Part shown: piece by piece, positions 25,262 through 37,609 of the stretch
Layout of the letters: each line of letters starts with the position of its first letter
Numbering within the stretch: position 1 is the stretch's first letter
Assembly (NCBI GenBank): GCA_037176725.1
Contig: JAZBRS010000050.1
Coordinates: 17,688,001-17,752,000, forward strand
Direction of reading: 5' to 3'
Source of the DNA: Posidonia oceanica
Taxonomy: Eukaryota; Streptophyta; Magnoliopsida; Alismatales; Posidoniaceae
DNA length: 64,000 bases
Position numbers and translations under genes: made by a program
Notes under the pieces: model-generated
Told to the model about the DNA's origin: nothing
The model's input: only the letters and a program-made list of their open reading frames with translations
Databases searched by the model: none

Positions 25262-28144
25262 GAACAAATGGGGGTATTTCGAACATATATCTGCTTCCCG
25301 CTCCCAAGTAGCTTCTTCTGCACCATGGTGCTGCCACTAGATCAACACCAAAGGAATAATCTTGTTTCTGAGGACCTGCTCCTTCCGATCCAGTATCTGA
25401 ACTGCATCCTCCACCATGGACAAGACCTCTCGCAGCTCTTCTGGTTGAACTGGTATGACCTGGGACACATCTGCCAAGCACTTCTTGAGCATTGAGACAT
25501 GAAAGACGCTATGCACATTGAAAGTTCCAGAGGTAGATCTAACTTATAAGCCACCTCACCAACCCTTCTGGAAATCTGATAAGGGCCAATGTAACAAGGA
25601 CTTAGCTTTCCTTGCTTCCCAAACCTTGCTACTCCCTTGGTTGGTGACACCTTTAGGAAGATGAAGTCTCCTACCTTGAATTCCAAAGGTTTGCGCCTCC
25701 TATCTGCATAGCTCTTCTGTCGGCTTTGTGCAGCTACTAGCCTCTTCCGGATCAGATCCACTTTCTCTTCATATTGCTACACAATCTCTGGGCCAACAAG
25801 CTGGCACTCGCCTACCTCACTCCAACATGTAGGTGTTCGGCACGCTCTACCATACAGTGCCTCATAAGGTGCCATCCCAATGTTGGAATGATTGCTGTTG
25901 TTGTAGGCAAACCCCACCAGTGACAGATGATCCTCCCAGCTACCTCCAAGATCTAGAGCGCAAGCCCTTAGCATATTTTCCAGTGTCTAAATTGTTCTTT
26001 CTGTCTGACCATTTGTCTGAGGGTGGAAAGCGGTGCTGTAATTCAATACAAACCAAAGGCTTCTTGCAACGCTCTCCAGAACCTTGACGTAAATCGGGTA
26101 TCCTTGTCAGACACAATTGACACTAGAACTCCATGCAGCCGAACTATCTCAGATAAGTACAACTCTGCCAGCTGTTGCAAGGGAAGATTCACCCTCATAG
26201 GTAGGAAGTGTGTCGATTTTGTAAGCCGATCAACGATCACCCATACAGTATCATTCTTCTTCCTTGTCTTGGGTAATCCTGTAACAAAATCCATAGACAC
26301 ATGCTCCCATTTCCAGACAGGAATGTCTAGAGGTTATAGAGTCCCTCTAGGTTTCTGATGCTCAATCTTCACCATCTGATAGGTCGCACACTTGGCTACA
26401 TGCTCAGCAATTTCCTTCATCATTCCAGGCCACCAGAAGTTTCTTTTCAGATCCTTATACATTTTGCTGCTTCCTGGATGAATTGTGTATCTAGACCGGT
26501 GAGCCTTATTCAGTAAACTCTGCTTCACCTCCTCCACCTGAGGCACATACAGACGCAGGTCATATCTGAGCCCACTGTCAACTCCAACTGAGAAATAGGG
26601 CGACTCTCCTGCCTCCATCTTCTTCCAGATCCCAGGTACAAATGGATCAAACTGCTGAGTAACTACACAACCTCAATCATCCTTGGGCGAACAGATAAGT
26701 TTGCCAGACAAACTCTCACATGTCCCTGAGATTGCCTTCGTGGTCTGCACTCAACCACTCCTTCTAGGAGATGCCATTCTTTTATCATCTGATTGGCCAT
26801 TGTATAAGTGCGTCTGCTTAGGGCGTCTGCAACCACATTAGCCTTACCTAGGTGGTAGGACAGACTGAAGTCATAGTCTTTGAGGTATTCTACCCACCTC
26901 CACTGTCTCAGGTTCAGATCTTTCTACGTGAATATGTACTTCAAGCTTTTATGATCTGTGAAAATCTCAAACTATTCGCCATATAGATAATGCCTCCAAA
27001 TCTTCAAAGCAAAAACCACTACAGCCAATTCCAGATCATGGGTGAGGTAATTCTTTTCATGGTTTTTAAGTTGGCGGGTGGCATACGCCACTACTTTACC
27101 TTGTTGCATCAGGATGCATCCCAGTCCTGTTCCACAGGAATCGCTGTAAACTGTGAAACCCCCACTCCCTAATTGCAAGGTCAAGATAGGTGATGTGACT
27201 AGTCGGTCCTTCAACTCATCAAAACATTCTTCACACTGCCAGTCCCACATAAAAGGGACTTCCTTCCGGGTTAGCCTGGTCATAGGTTCTGCAATCTTGG
27301 AGAAGTCCCAGATGAACCTTAGATAATATTCAGCTAATCCCAGAAAACTCTTTATCTCGGTGACAGTCTTTGGTCTAGCCCAACTGCTCACTGCTTCAAC
27401 CTTTGCTGGATCTACCTTGATCCCTGCACCCAAGATGATGTGGCCAAGAAATGCAACCTCATCCAGCCAAAACTCATACTTTGAGAACTTCGCATAAAGC
27501 TGATTCTGCCTCAGCATCTCCAATACCATTCTCAGATGCATCTGGTGAGTCTCTATATCGGGAGAGTATACCAGCACCTCATCCACAAATACTACCACAA
27601 ACTTATCCAAATAGGGCCTGAATACTCTGTTCATCAGGTCCATGAAAGCTGCTGGTGCATTCGTTAGCCCAAATGGCATGACCAGGAACTCATAATGGCC
27701 ATAACGAGTCCGAAAGGTTGTCTTCTGTACATCAAACTCTTGAATCTTGAGCTGATGTTAACCGGATCTCAAGTCTATCTTCGAGAAAACAGAAGCCCCT
27801 TGTAGCTGATCAAATAGGTCATCTATTCTGGGCAAAGGGTATTTATTCTTTATGGTAATTTGATTCAGCATCCGATAGTCGATACACAGTTAGAGTAAAT
27901 CGTCCTTCTTGACAAACAATACCGGCGCTCCCTAGGGTGACACACTTGGCCGGATGAACCCTTTGTCCAGTAATTCTTGTAACTAGTTATTGAGCTCCCT
28001 CAGTTCAATAGGCGCCATTCTGTAAGGGGTCTTCGAGATGAAACTTGATCCGGGCACCAGATCAATCTGAAACTCCACTTCTTTGTGTGGTGGCATACCA
28101 GGCAGCTCTTCAGGGAAAACATCAGGATACTCTCGCACCACTAA
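25262..28144 (-). pseudogene. Pol of Tekay-type chromovirus (element E), decayed and cut at 28144
   Basis: Read from right to left the order is: the end of the protease-RT spacer ([20 protein letters not shown]), RT ([20 protein letters not shown], then [12 protein letters not shown], with FVDEVLV where F/YVDD is usual), RNase H ([20 protein letters not shown]), the integrase zinc finger (AHRSRYTIHPGSSKMYKDL, CATYQ), the integrase core (SMDFVTGLPKTRKKNDTVWV, FAYNNSNHSNIGMAPYEALY) and a C-terminal chromodomain (RKEQVLRNKIIPLV, EEATWEREADICSKYP) ending near 25262. Stops and frameshifts are scattered through it, for example TAG at 27983-27985 in NNxLQELLDKG. The RT catalytic motif shows D-E instead of D-D. 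Element A is inserted at the start of the RT region, so gag and protease lie outside the window. Confidence 0.9.
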
Positions 28145-28774
28145 TGTAGCTATCCCGTCTCGAAAATCCCAGATCGACGAGGGACCCGAGAGGAGAGAGG
28201 TGTCACTATAAGAGCCGCAAAGAGGGAAACAAAAGATAAAGCAAAAATGGAGTCGCCACCTAGTCTATTAAGTCGAGAGACAAGGAAAATCGGGGAAATG
28301 CATGAAAATATGCAAATGGATGCAATGCTATGCAAAATGAATGACTCGTGCCAAGGACGAGGGCAAAATGATCAATGCGGGCTAGAAAAAGGGTAAAGAC
28401 ACCTGTTACGCATGGGGAAGGTGTTAGGCACCCCTAATACGCCCGGAATCGGTCTTTCTAGGCTAATCTCGCTCACATATGCAGGAATATCGATAATACT
28501 TGCCTTAAATGCACGCCCGAGGGGCGACGAATGCTATGCCATGCTATGAATGCTCTAAACATGCCTTAAATGCCTAAATGCCATGTATGCTTCAATTACA
28601 TGCTCAAATGTATACTCTAAATGCTGTGATGCATGCTAAAAGGTAAACATGCAGCCTATGTGCTCAGCTGCGCTGTTAGTGTTCCGAACGGGGCGAGTCC
28701 TGGTTCGTATGAACTCCAGACAGTAAACATCACTGCCCTAATGCAAATGTAGGCGATAAAACAAAATGCTGAGC

Positions 28775-29055
28775 AAAAACCACACAATGCAAGTGTGCAA
28801 CAAGCAAAGGGGAAACAAAGCGAGGGCAGAAAACAGGCGATGTAAGTAAGAAACAAAACATCGATTAAAGCCACACAATGCAAGTACACAACTAGCAAAG
28901 GGGAAAGAAAACAGGAGTGGAAAGTCACGTAAAACTATGCAATGCAAGTGTGAAACAAGCAAAGGGGAAAGAAAACAGAAGCGGAAAGCCACGTAAAACT
29001 ACACAATACAAGTGTGAAACAAGCAAAGGGGAAAGAAAACAAAGGGCGAAAAATC
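28775..29055. repeat. Short tandem repeats inside the LTR of A
   Basis: Four imperfect units of about 60-75 bp with the core CAATGCAAGTGTGAAACAAG followed by CAAAGGGGAAA. The same array occurs in the other LTR copy at about 54405-54610, and equivalent arrays with another core occur in family B LTRs. Confidence 0.75.
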
Positions 29056-32000
29056 CTAATCTACATGCACGAGAAAACAGGGTGCGAAAACAAGACATGC
29101 AGTGCAAGTGACAAGCAGTAAGTGATATGCAGTGATTCAGATGGGCTTATCTTGAAGATCTGAGTCCTGATCTGAAATAACTTTGGTTAAAATGAAAGAT
29201 CATTCAACTAGGAAGTCCTGAATGGTTGGATCGTGAAGATCCAACAGTCCGATCAAAAGTTATTCAGGTTTCAAGTCAGATGGCTCAAGGGCCAGAAAAA
29301 GTGATTTAAGTGGAGGCCTAAGTGCAAATTACCCATATGTGTGTGCAATGCTGGGTGTCCTACATGCAACGAGGCTAAGAAGTGCTCAAACAGGTGCAAG
29401 GGTGCTACGTGCAATGATACGAGGATGCTATGTATGCAAAATGCAAAGGTAGGGACCTAATTGCAATTAAGGGAAACTGCAGGGGCCTACATGTAAAATC
29501 ATGGCAAAATACAATGCAACAAGATAAATGCATGCTAAAAGTAGATGCAGCAGTGCATGGGGCCAACAGGGGCCAAATGTAATGCTAAACAAAAGACAGG
29601 CATGCAATAAAGCAATAAAAGGACCTATATGTAGTTTTGAAAAAATGTGGGACTTAAATGCAATGCTAAAGTGACAAGTAGGCAGACAACAGTAGATTTT
29701 AGGACTAACATGTAGTTAGACCTAACTGTTGAATTTAAAATGCAAAGCAAAATGTAGGCATGAAGAAACTAGGCATAAGGACCTATATGCAATTTTGAAA
29801 ACATGTAGGGTTTAAAATGCAAAGCTAAACAGGTATGCAAGCAAGCAACAGTTTGAAAATATGGACTAAAAATGCAATTTTTTAAACTGTTGGACATTTA
29901 AAGCAATGCAATATGATTAAAATTGCAATTAAATGATGCATGGATGTAAAAGAGACTTAAATGCAATAATAACAAGTCACAGGACTTTATTGCAATGTAA
30001 TAAAGTTTAAAATTGTATTTAAATGGTAGTTGGAAGCAAACTGGACCTAAATGCAATAATGTAAACTTGCTAGACTTTATTACAATGTAATAAAGTTTAA
30101 AAATCACATTTAAATCACAATTCAAAGTAAATTGGACTTAAATGTAATAATTGAAACTTGTTGAACTTAATTGTAATGTAATAAAGTTTTAAATTCACAT
30201 TTAAATCACAGTTGAAAGTAAACTGGACCCAAATGTAAAAATTAAAACCTTCAGGATTTTATTACAATGCAATAAGGTTCAAAATCACATTTAACTCACA
30301 TATATCAAGTGATCTGGACCTAAATGCAAATAAGTAAACATGCAGAAGTTAAATGTAATGCAATATGATTTAAAACGACATTTAAATGATTTTCAAACCA
30401 ATCTAGGACTGAAATGTAAAGAAAATAAAGATCTGGACTTAATTTTAATTCCAAACGAAACTTAAATAAAAAAAACCATTTTTATTAAAACGCTACAGTG
30501 CTACAGTGTTCCACGAACAGCTGCAGCACTATGTTGGAGAAGAAGGTATCACAGCGGCGGTTCGGCAAGTGAGCGGCGGTGCTGAGGCGTGCGGAGGCTG
30601 GAGGCGGATCGTCCGGGTGCTCCGGTGGGCTCAGCGGCGCAAAGCGATGGCCAGAGTGGTCTGGCGACGTCGGTGGTTTGCTGTAGAGAAGGTCGGCAAC
30701 GGAGCGAGTGTTGGAGGCTGCGGCGGTGTTCGGGAGGAGCGGGACCGAGTTGCTGGAGCACAGGCGTAGCTCGGGGAGCGATCCAGAGGGTCGGGGAGGT
30801 CTAGAGCACAACGGCGCGTGGCGGCGGTTCCAGATCGGCGCTGGAGAAGACGACGGCCGTGGCGGAGCTCGAAACGTGAAGCACAGCCCGAAATACGAAA
30901 ATAACTAACTAGGAAGCAACACAAGCATGCAAGGAATTTAAAAAAGATCTCCGTTACCTGCGTGGATGACTAGGGAAGGCTGCCGGCCTCTGTTGGGTGC
31001 GACAGTCCGATCGGGGGTCGTGGCGGCACTATGGACGTTGGCGGTGGCGTGGCGTGATCTGGTGAGGTCGCAGGAGGTCTGAGGAAGGTCCGGGAGTGAT
31101 CCAGAAGTTTATTTGCCGCTCAGAATTCGACTTGACGATTTTGGGTCTCACTGGAATTTTGATTCCTTTTCCAGTGACTGTGGCTCTCTCCGTTGCTGTG
31201 AATTCTCTCTCTGGGTTGGTAGAGACCTCTGGAAGGTGGAGGAGAGGTTTATGAGTGTGTACGTGCTGTGTTTGTAGTGAGAAGGAAAAAAGAAGATCCT
31301 CTGTGATGGGTTCTCTTCTCTCACTGCTGCTGTGTGTGGGTTGGAAGTGTGAAGTGAATTTCCGACCGACCCCTGTGAATGAAGAGGGGGAATTGTTTTT
31401 TGTTGAGTGCTGAAGGATTCTAGGATCGCTCTGTGGTTGTGTGTTCTTCTTCTCTCTCCTCTCCCCATTTGCAGTTGCTGTCGTTGTGTTTTAATGGGTG
31501 TCCCCCACAAGAGGTGGTGGTGGTAGTGGGGTGATCGTGGTTGTGTGAAAGTGGAGGAAAAATGATGGGAGGTTGCTGTTGTGGCTAGAGGTGTAAACGG
31601 AACGAATACGAAGCGAATCTGTCAATATCCGAATTCGAATTCGAAAATTTCCATCTATATCCGAATTCGTATCCGTATCCGAACGAATGTTAAATTTAAC
31701 ATTCGTATCCGAATTTATCGGATGCATCCGAATTCGGATATTATTCGAATTCGACCGAAAAACCTAAATACGAATACATCCGTATCCAAAACATCCGAAA
31801 TATCCGAAATATTTCACAATAAACAAACAACTTCTCGATATGATTATAAACTGCATGAAACATCCATATCTTATTACATAAGTTCAAAAGATGCTCAAAT
31901 AGAAAAGCTAGAATCCTAGCAAAAGAACATTCTAAAGAAAACAGATAAGACGGTTTTTTACATCACCAAATATAGAATATGACACACATGCAAAGCATAA

Positions 32001-32393
32001 CATCATTCTTTACTGTGTGACACAATATTACTGGTATGCTGTATTTGCTGCATAACAATATCTTTAAGAGATGATAACATTGTTACATTGAAGATCCTGT
32101 TTGACTGTTTGAAACAAGTAACAGTCATATAATACACAGCAAAGGAAAACCCTTTGAACCTATTTGATTCCCTCATCATCAAAGCTTTGATCTTGGACCG
32201 GAAGTATTCTCCATGGCTATCATTACTTTTCCGATAGCTTTCCTTTCCTTAATAGAAGCAAAAGCAAGATTTGACTGTCAAAAAAGGGAGTTTTTAGAGT
32301 GCTACCATTCTCAAATCTATAAACAAACACAAAACAGATTTGCCTTGCCTATCATTACCATTTTTTTTAATTTTTGGAGTGCTACCATTCTCA

Positions 32394-33496
32394 AATCTAT
32401 AAACAAACACAAAACAGATATGCAAACGCCACAGGCCCCCACTTTGACAGAAAATTCTTAGATTATTTATTAATTAACTATAAAAAGAAAGAGATGCAAA
32501 TAAGAAACACATGAATAAGGAGAAATGAGGGTGAAAATGCAAGAATGAGTATATTTTCGGATACTCATTTCCTTGAAGTGGTGGAAATTTGTACGTCTGA
32601 AAAGTAGAGCAAAATAATAACAAAGTTAAAAAAGGAACCACAACATTACCATCTTATTTTGTCTAGTAATGAGTATATAGATTGTTACACAGCGTAAAAG
32701 AGTAGCCATGGATTCAACTGCCATTCGTAATCTTAAGAGAAGCAAGTTCTGAGAAAGAATATACAAGGGTTCAGCCAATAGCTCCAGAATACAAGCAACT
32801 CCTGAATCATTTAAATTATTCAATATCACAACAAAAGAGCAATCACAAAAACCAAAAAAAAATGTTGCTAGAAAGATAATATAAATTTCTATGCTTCTCA
32901 AGAGTAGAAATTGCTGATTGAACAATCTAAAGAGGTGACATGCTGATAACATTAAGACCATTATTTATGCATCTTACACAAGTCAAACCTAATTAATCCA
33001 TCCCCAACTTTGACTGATCTCATCCATGATTTGTCTCATCTTGGTCAAAGGTAGCATAAATCACACCCCTTTTTTTCCAAAAAACACAATATCTGATGCA
33101 GAAATAGATCATCTGAAGAAAAAAAAACAGTTTGTCCCTAAGCTCCAACATTTTTCTCACGCAACATTAGTGTACAGATGCAGTAATTAATGAATCACAG
33201 TTCAAGATTTGAATGATTTATAAATTCATTATTCTCAAATTTTCTATAAACTTCTTTTAGAAAAAGTTATGTGCCAATCAATTTGTCTCTGACGTAATCT
33301 AATGGCTGGGAAACTAGTAATTCTGGATGCATGCTCCATGGCGTGAATCTATAAACAAACACAAAACAGATATGCAAACGCCACAGGCCCCCACTTTGAC
33401 AGAAAATTCTTAGATTATTTATTAATTAACTATAAAAAGAAAGAGATGCAAATAAGAAACACATGAATCAGGAGAAAAGAGGGTGAAAATGCAAGA
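32394..33496. repeat. Near-identical 151-bp direct duplication inside the hAT element
   Basis: 32394-32544 and 33346-33496 differ at only a few bases (for example AATAAGG against AATCAGG). The start of the first copy, AATCTATAAACAAACACAAA, also occurs a third time at about 32317, within a shorter GAGTGCTACCATTCTC unit. The near-identity points to a recent duplication. Confidence 0.85.
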
Positions 33497-35934
33497 ACCA
33501 GAGCCTACATCGAAACCAACTTTCACAAATTGATTGGACACCAAGATGAAGAGATCTAAATCTGCACCTTGTATGTTTGAGGAAACTCCTACCCAATTCC
33601 TTTACTTGAAGATCAACTAAAGATCATATGCCAAGTGTTTAGAGTTGGAATAGAAATCAGACCATCACTAACTTCCAACTCTCCAGTACCAACAGATTTT
33701 AGAACACCTACCAATAGCCTAACCTGGAAGCAATTAATCATAAGACAGTCATAAGGCCAAACAACAAAATTTTCATTATAAAAATTCAACGTGTTATAAA
33801 ACATATACACATGCATGAAAATATAGAGTGGTCATCTTATAGACAACCTCCAAATAGTTAGGAGGTCATTGTTATATCATTCACAAATATCAAAGATGGG
33901 AACTGAAAACAAGTACTGAAAACCGATTGTATAGGCTTTTATACGTTCCATAGTAACAGCCACGGTAAGTTGAGTCTTAATCGATGATATTTGCAGTCCT
34001 GATATCTATAATTCCATATGGTCGACTCTTTCTTGTTCTTAAGACAATTCCCAAGTATTTGCGGAAAAAAAGAAGACAGTTCCCTAGTAATCTACTTATA
34101 TTCGATATCTCCATAAATTATATTCAACAGTCTTGAGCTTATGTTTGAAAACAAAACAGGTTGACAGGAGTATATTCAGTTCGAATGGCCAAATGGTGGA
34201 CATGAACGCTTCATTTGCTACTAGATCTATAGACGTAAAGCCTTTGACTTGCTTTAGTGATGCATTGTCCGGAGGTGAGATACTATGCATCATCTTTAGT
34301 AATTTATCAAGTCAAATTGTGCACATAAGAAAAAATTAACCTATATTGTTACATATAATATAGGTAGGTAGAAGCAATTCTGGATATAATTTACGTATTG
34401 TTACAGCTGCACATATATATATATATATGCTCTGTCAGAGAGACTTCCATAACAGTAAAACTGCCAAAGTTTTGCAGTACATAGAAAATGAACATAAACA
34501 TTGCAGCTTATAAATTCAAAATATCAAAAATCTCTTACGCCATGCGAGAAGACACTATGCTTGTGTTTGATAATGATTCTAGTAGAAATCATTTTCTAGT
34601 CAAAATCATTACCACACAAAGTAATAAAGTCAGTTTAAACCCTAGCAGTTGTTTCAACTTGTGTTGTATAAATTTAACAGAAGTTAATTTTTTTTTCCAA
34701 AAATTAGGGTAACTGAACTTTGGTTAGAAGCTAGATTTTATAGAAAAGACATTAGATAGAATTATAATCAAACATGACCAATATATATAAAACTAAACTA
34801 CTCTATAGGATAGCAAGATAAGCTAAATTGTTACTTCTACTAGAACTTAAAAATAAATTACATGATCTTAACAAACACTTGTCGTAGATTTAAAAGTTAA
34901 AAATAGAGGATAATGCTTTCAACTAGGAAATGCAAAAAAGAAGAAGAAGGAAATTAATTGGTCCTTTACCCTCTCCAAGCATCGTACTTGTGTTGGGTGA
35001 GATAAGTCAATTAACTTCTGAGTTATCTTGTCTATCATGTCTGCAATTGCATAAGATCCATTTTGCAATTTGATAGAGATCAAACTAATGGTCAAACATA
35101 AAAACATGTTACAATCAACTCGTTTTGAGCATCTTTTGGAAGAGTATTAGTCAACTATTAAATTAACTCCATGTGTATGTATATGAACCAGTGTATTTGC
35201 TTGAAATTGTAGCATATCAGGGATATAGGAAAAACCCAACAGAGATAAAAGGATATCAAAACTCAAAAACTTTCTTTGATAAACAAACTTAGCCAGAAAT
35301 CTCCTAGAACGACAAGAATAACAGTTAGTTTAGATAAACAAAAGCAAAGAAACAAATGAAATAGGACTACTACATTACACAGTACTTCCAAATGTTGGAT
35401 CTCAAAACAAAAATCAAACCCAACAATCGAACAGGTAAGTAACCTAATAAATGAAATTATTCGAATAAACCAAACAATGAGTCGGCTGATCAAAATGATA
35501 ACATAAACCATGGCCAACAACTAATGAAACCACAGAGGAGGAGGAGCAGACGACTCACCGAGCTACTAGCCATGATTAAGTAAGGAGCAGCGATCTTCCA
35601 GCGAGGAGTGGAGGAGGAGGGAAGCGGCTGTCGTCCAATGGGGAGTGAGGCCACCTTTGTCGGCGAGGAGGAGGAGGGGAAGCGACGGCCGTCCGATGAG
35701 GAGGATGAGGATGTCAGATCCGACGCTGAAGAGGAGGCGAAGGAGCCAGAGATGAGCCGCCTGACGAGGAGTGGAGGAGGACTGGAGGAGGAGGTGGAGG
35801 AGGAAGAAGACTAGAAGAGTCATCGTGAGCCGTCTCGAGTTTTTTTTGAGGGAGTGAGGCTGCTGTGAGGAAGGCACATAGGATTTACTGGTTTAGTTTG
35901 CCTTTGCTTGCCCTTTAGGCCTTTAGTTAGGAAT

Positions 35935-35961
35935 ATTATATATATATATATATATATATAG
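35935..35961. repeat. AT dinucleotide run
   Basis: About 13 consecutive TA units near the right end of the hAT element; simple microsatellite. A shorter one is at about 34418-34430. Confidence 0.85.
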
Positions 35962-36879
35962 GTAGATTTTGCAAAATAAGATAAATCATAAATATGATAC
36001 TTATGTGATTATGTCTTAAGTTTTACATGTAATTAGATTAATTAATTTAAAATAAATAAATAATATTATTAAATTTTCGGATTCGGATATTTTCGAATCG
36101 GATGTATCAACATCTGTATTCGCTTTGATTTTTTTTGAATTTTTTTTTTTCGAATTCGAATTCGGTCCGTCGAATATTTTTTCGGATAAAAATTCGAGAT
36201 TTCAGATGCGGATTTGGAACGAATCTTTGGATATTTTCGGATTTCTGACACCCCTAGTTGTGGCAGTGGGGAGAAGAGAAGAAGTCATGGGAAGGAGGGA
36301 AAAAGGAAAAGAAGAAAGAGAAAAAAGAGAAGGAAAGGGGGTAATGGGCTAGGTTAAGGCAGTGGAGAAAAATAAAAAGAAAAAAAAGGAAAAGGGGAAG
36401 AGGGCTGGTGGGCTGTGGTAGAAAATAAAAAAGAAAAAAAGAAAAGGGAGAGAAAGAGAAGTGGGCTGGGCTGGTAGGTTTGGGGAAAATGAAGAAAAAA
36501 AAGGAAAGAAAAGAAGAAGGAAAAGAGGAAGAAAAAGGTGGGGAAAGAAAGAAGAAGAAAAGTGTAAGTGGGCTTGGGCCTGGTTTGGGTGTGACCTAGA
36601 GTTTTCTAGGTTTTAAGGGTTTAAGGTTTTGAAGCCAACAGAGAGAGAGACAATAGCAATTAAAATTGAAAAAATGTGGTGTCAACAGATGCTCCTCCCT
36701 GAGTGAGGTCAAGGGGACCGAGGCCACTGCTCAGAGTTGACAAGACACCCCATTTGACAATGACGAGAGCCAGATGTTGCTATTGGCGTGAGTCACTTAT
36801 TCGGCGGATGCACCGAAAATCATGACTCGATGCCGTAATGCAGATGCTGATGTGATGCTTACGCTAATGCGATGTTTAC

Positions 36880-37500
36880 ACTAGTACTCATTGCGCTGTA
36901 CTCTATTGGGGGAAAAGCAGGTGATGCATGCACATGGTGTGGCGGAAATGCAATGCAATGCAAAAGGAAACGCGGGTGTGCCATTCGCCAAGCTTTGCTT
37001 AAGACGATGGCGGTGCTGCTGCAGAAAGTAAAGGCTGAAAGTAAAGTGTTGGAAGTAAAATGCTGTGGATGTGCATGCGTTGGTGGGCACATAATGCTAA
37101 GGAAGCGATCCTGGCCGTGCACTACTGTGGGCGTCATACTGAGCAGGCAAGCTTCACAGAGCTGCGGGTGCTGAGGATGTCACTTTAAGCAATGCGCGAA
37201 CCAGGGGTTCGATTCCTAAGTATGCAATGTCCGGGAAAATGGAATGCGGAAGTTGGGGTAATGACTATAGAGGAGTAGCAGCGCAATGAGAATGCAATGT
37301 TATGGGATGTTATGCAGTGAAATGCAGTGTATATACAGTGTGACGCCGGGCACACGAAACCGAGAAAACGATCCTGGCCGTGCACTACTGTGAGTATCAT
37401 CAAAAGCAGGCAAGCTGCGTAGAGTTGCGAGTGCTGAGGATGCTACCTTAGGCAATACGCGAACCAGGGGTTCGGATCCTAGGTGCGCGATGTCCGTGTG
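36880..37500. repeat. Two tandem units of about 280 bp in the 3' internal region of A
   Basis: CGATCCTGGCCGTGCACTAC occurs at about 37105 and again at about 37365. In each case it is followed by GCAGGCAAGCT, GAGTGCTGAGGATG-like and GCGAACCAGGGGTTCG words. This is a degenerate direct duplication. Confidence 0.75.
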
Positions 37501-37609
37501 ATGATGAAATGCAATACTAGGACTGACTCTACGGGGGATACAAAGAAGCTACATGATGCCATGTAATGAGATGCTAATGCTATGCAACAAAATGCTATTA
37601 CACTATGAC

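Larger units (their letters stand above)
31586..36256. mobile_element. Non-autonomous hAT element, 4.67 kb
   Basis: The ends are TAGAGGTGTAAA and, inverted, TAGGGGTGTCAG, flanked by identical 8-bp duplications GTTGTGGC (31578-31585 and 36257-36264). The first and last 200 bp are full of CCGAATTCG/GAATTCGAA and CGTATCC words in both orientations, typical subterminal transposase-binding repeats. No hAT transposase is seen. The interior has possible captured exons on the minus strand: a start MASSS followed by GTGAGT at about 35557-35571, SYAIADMIDKITQKLIDLSH at about 34985-35065, and LLVGVLKSVGTGELEVSDGL near 33650-33715. None was recognised. Other parts are AT-rich DNA without content I can name. 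Confidence 0.88.
28145..36687 (-). repeat. Giant 3' LTR of element A (contains a hAT insertion)
   Basis: In element sense it runs from TGTTGACACC (36687) to GGGATAGCTACA (28145). Its left 900 bp closely match the LTR piece at 53789-54619, in the same orientation. Without the 4671-bp hAT element and its 8-bp duplication the LTR is about 3.86 kb. From the 5' side it holds a purine/pyrimidine-skewed tract (36280-36600 on the plus strand), a GC-rich block (30480-31110), repeated GCATTTAAGTCC-like words (about 29700-30470), a conserved block around 29135-29290, and short tandem repeats at 28775-29055. A purine-rich tract (GGGAGGAGCATC) lies immediately outside at 36688, a good polypurine tract. 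It inserted into the pol of element E; the 5 bp next to it are ACTAA. Confidence 0.85.

Noticed and set aside
28775..29055. Regularly spaced short repeats resembling a CRISPR-like layout
   Set aside because: Units are imperfect and contiguous without unique spacers, and the context is a plant LTR.
35608..35814. Acidic Glu-rich open frame on the plus strand
   Set aside because: It is antisense to a likely GC-rich untranslated or first-exon region in the hAT element; composition alone explains it.
37195..37220. A perfect tRNA B-box-like GGTTCGATTCC near 37208, with a near copy at about 37470
   Set aside because: No A box, acceptor stem or anticodon arm could be built around either site, and both lie in a degenerate retrotransposon repeat.
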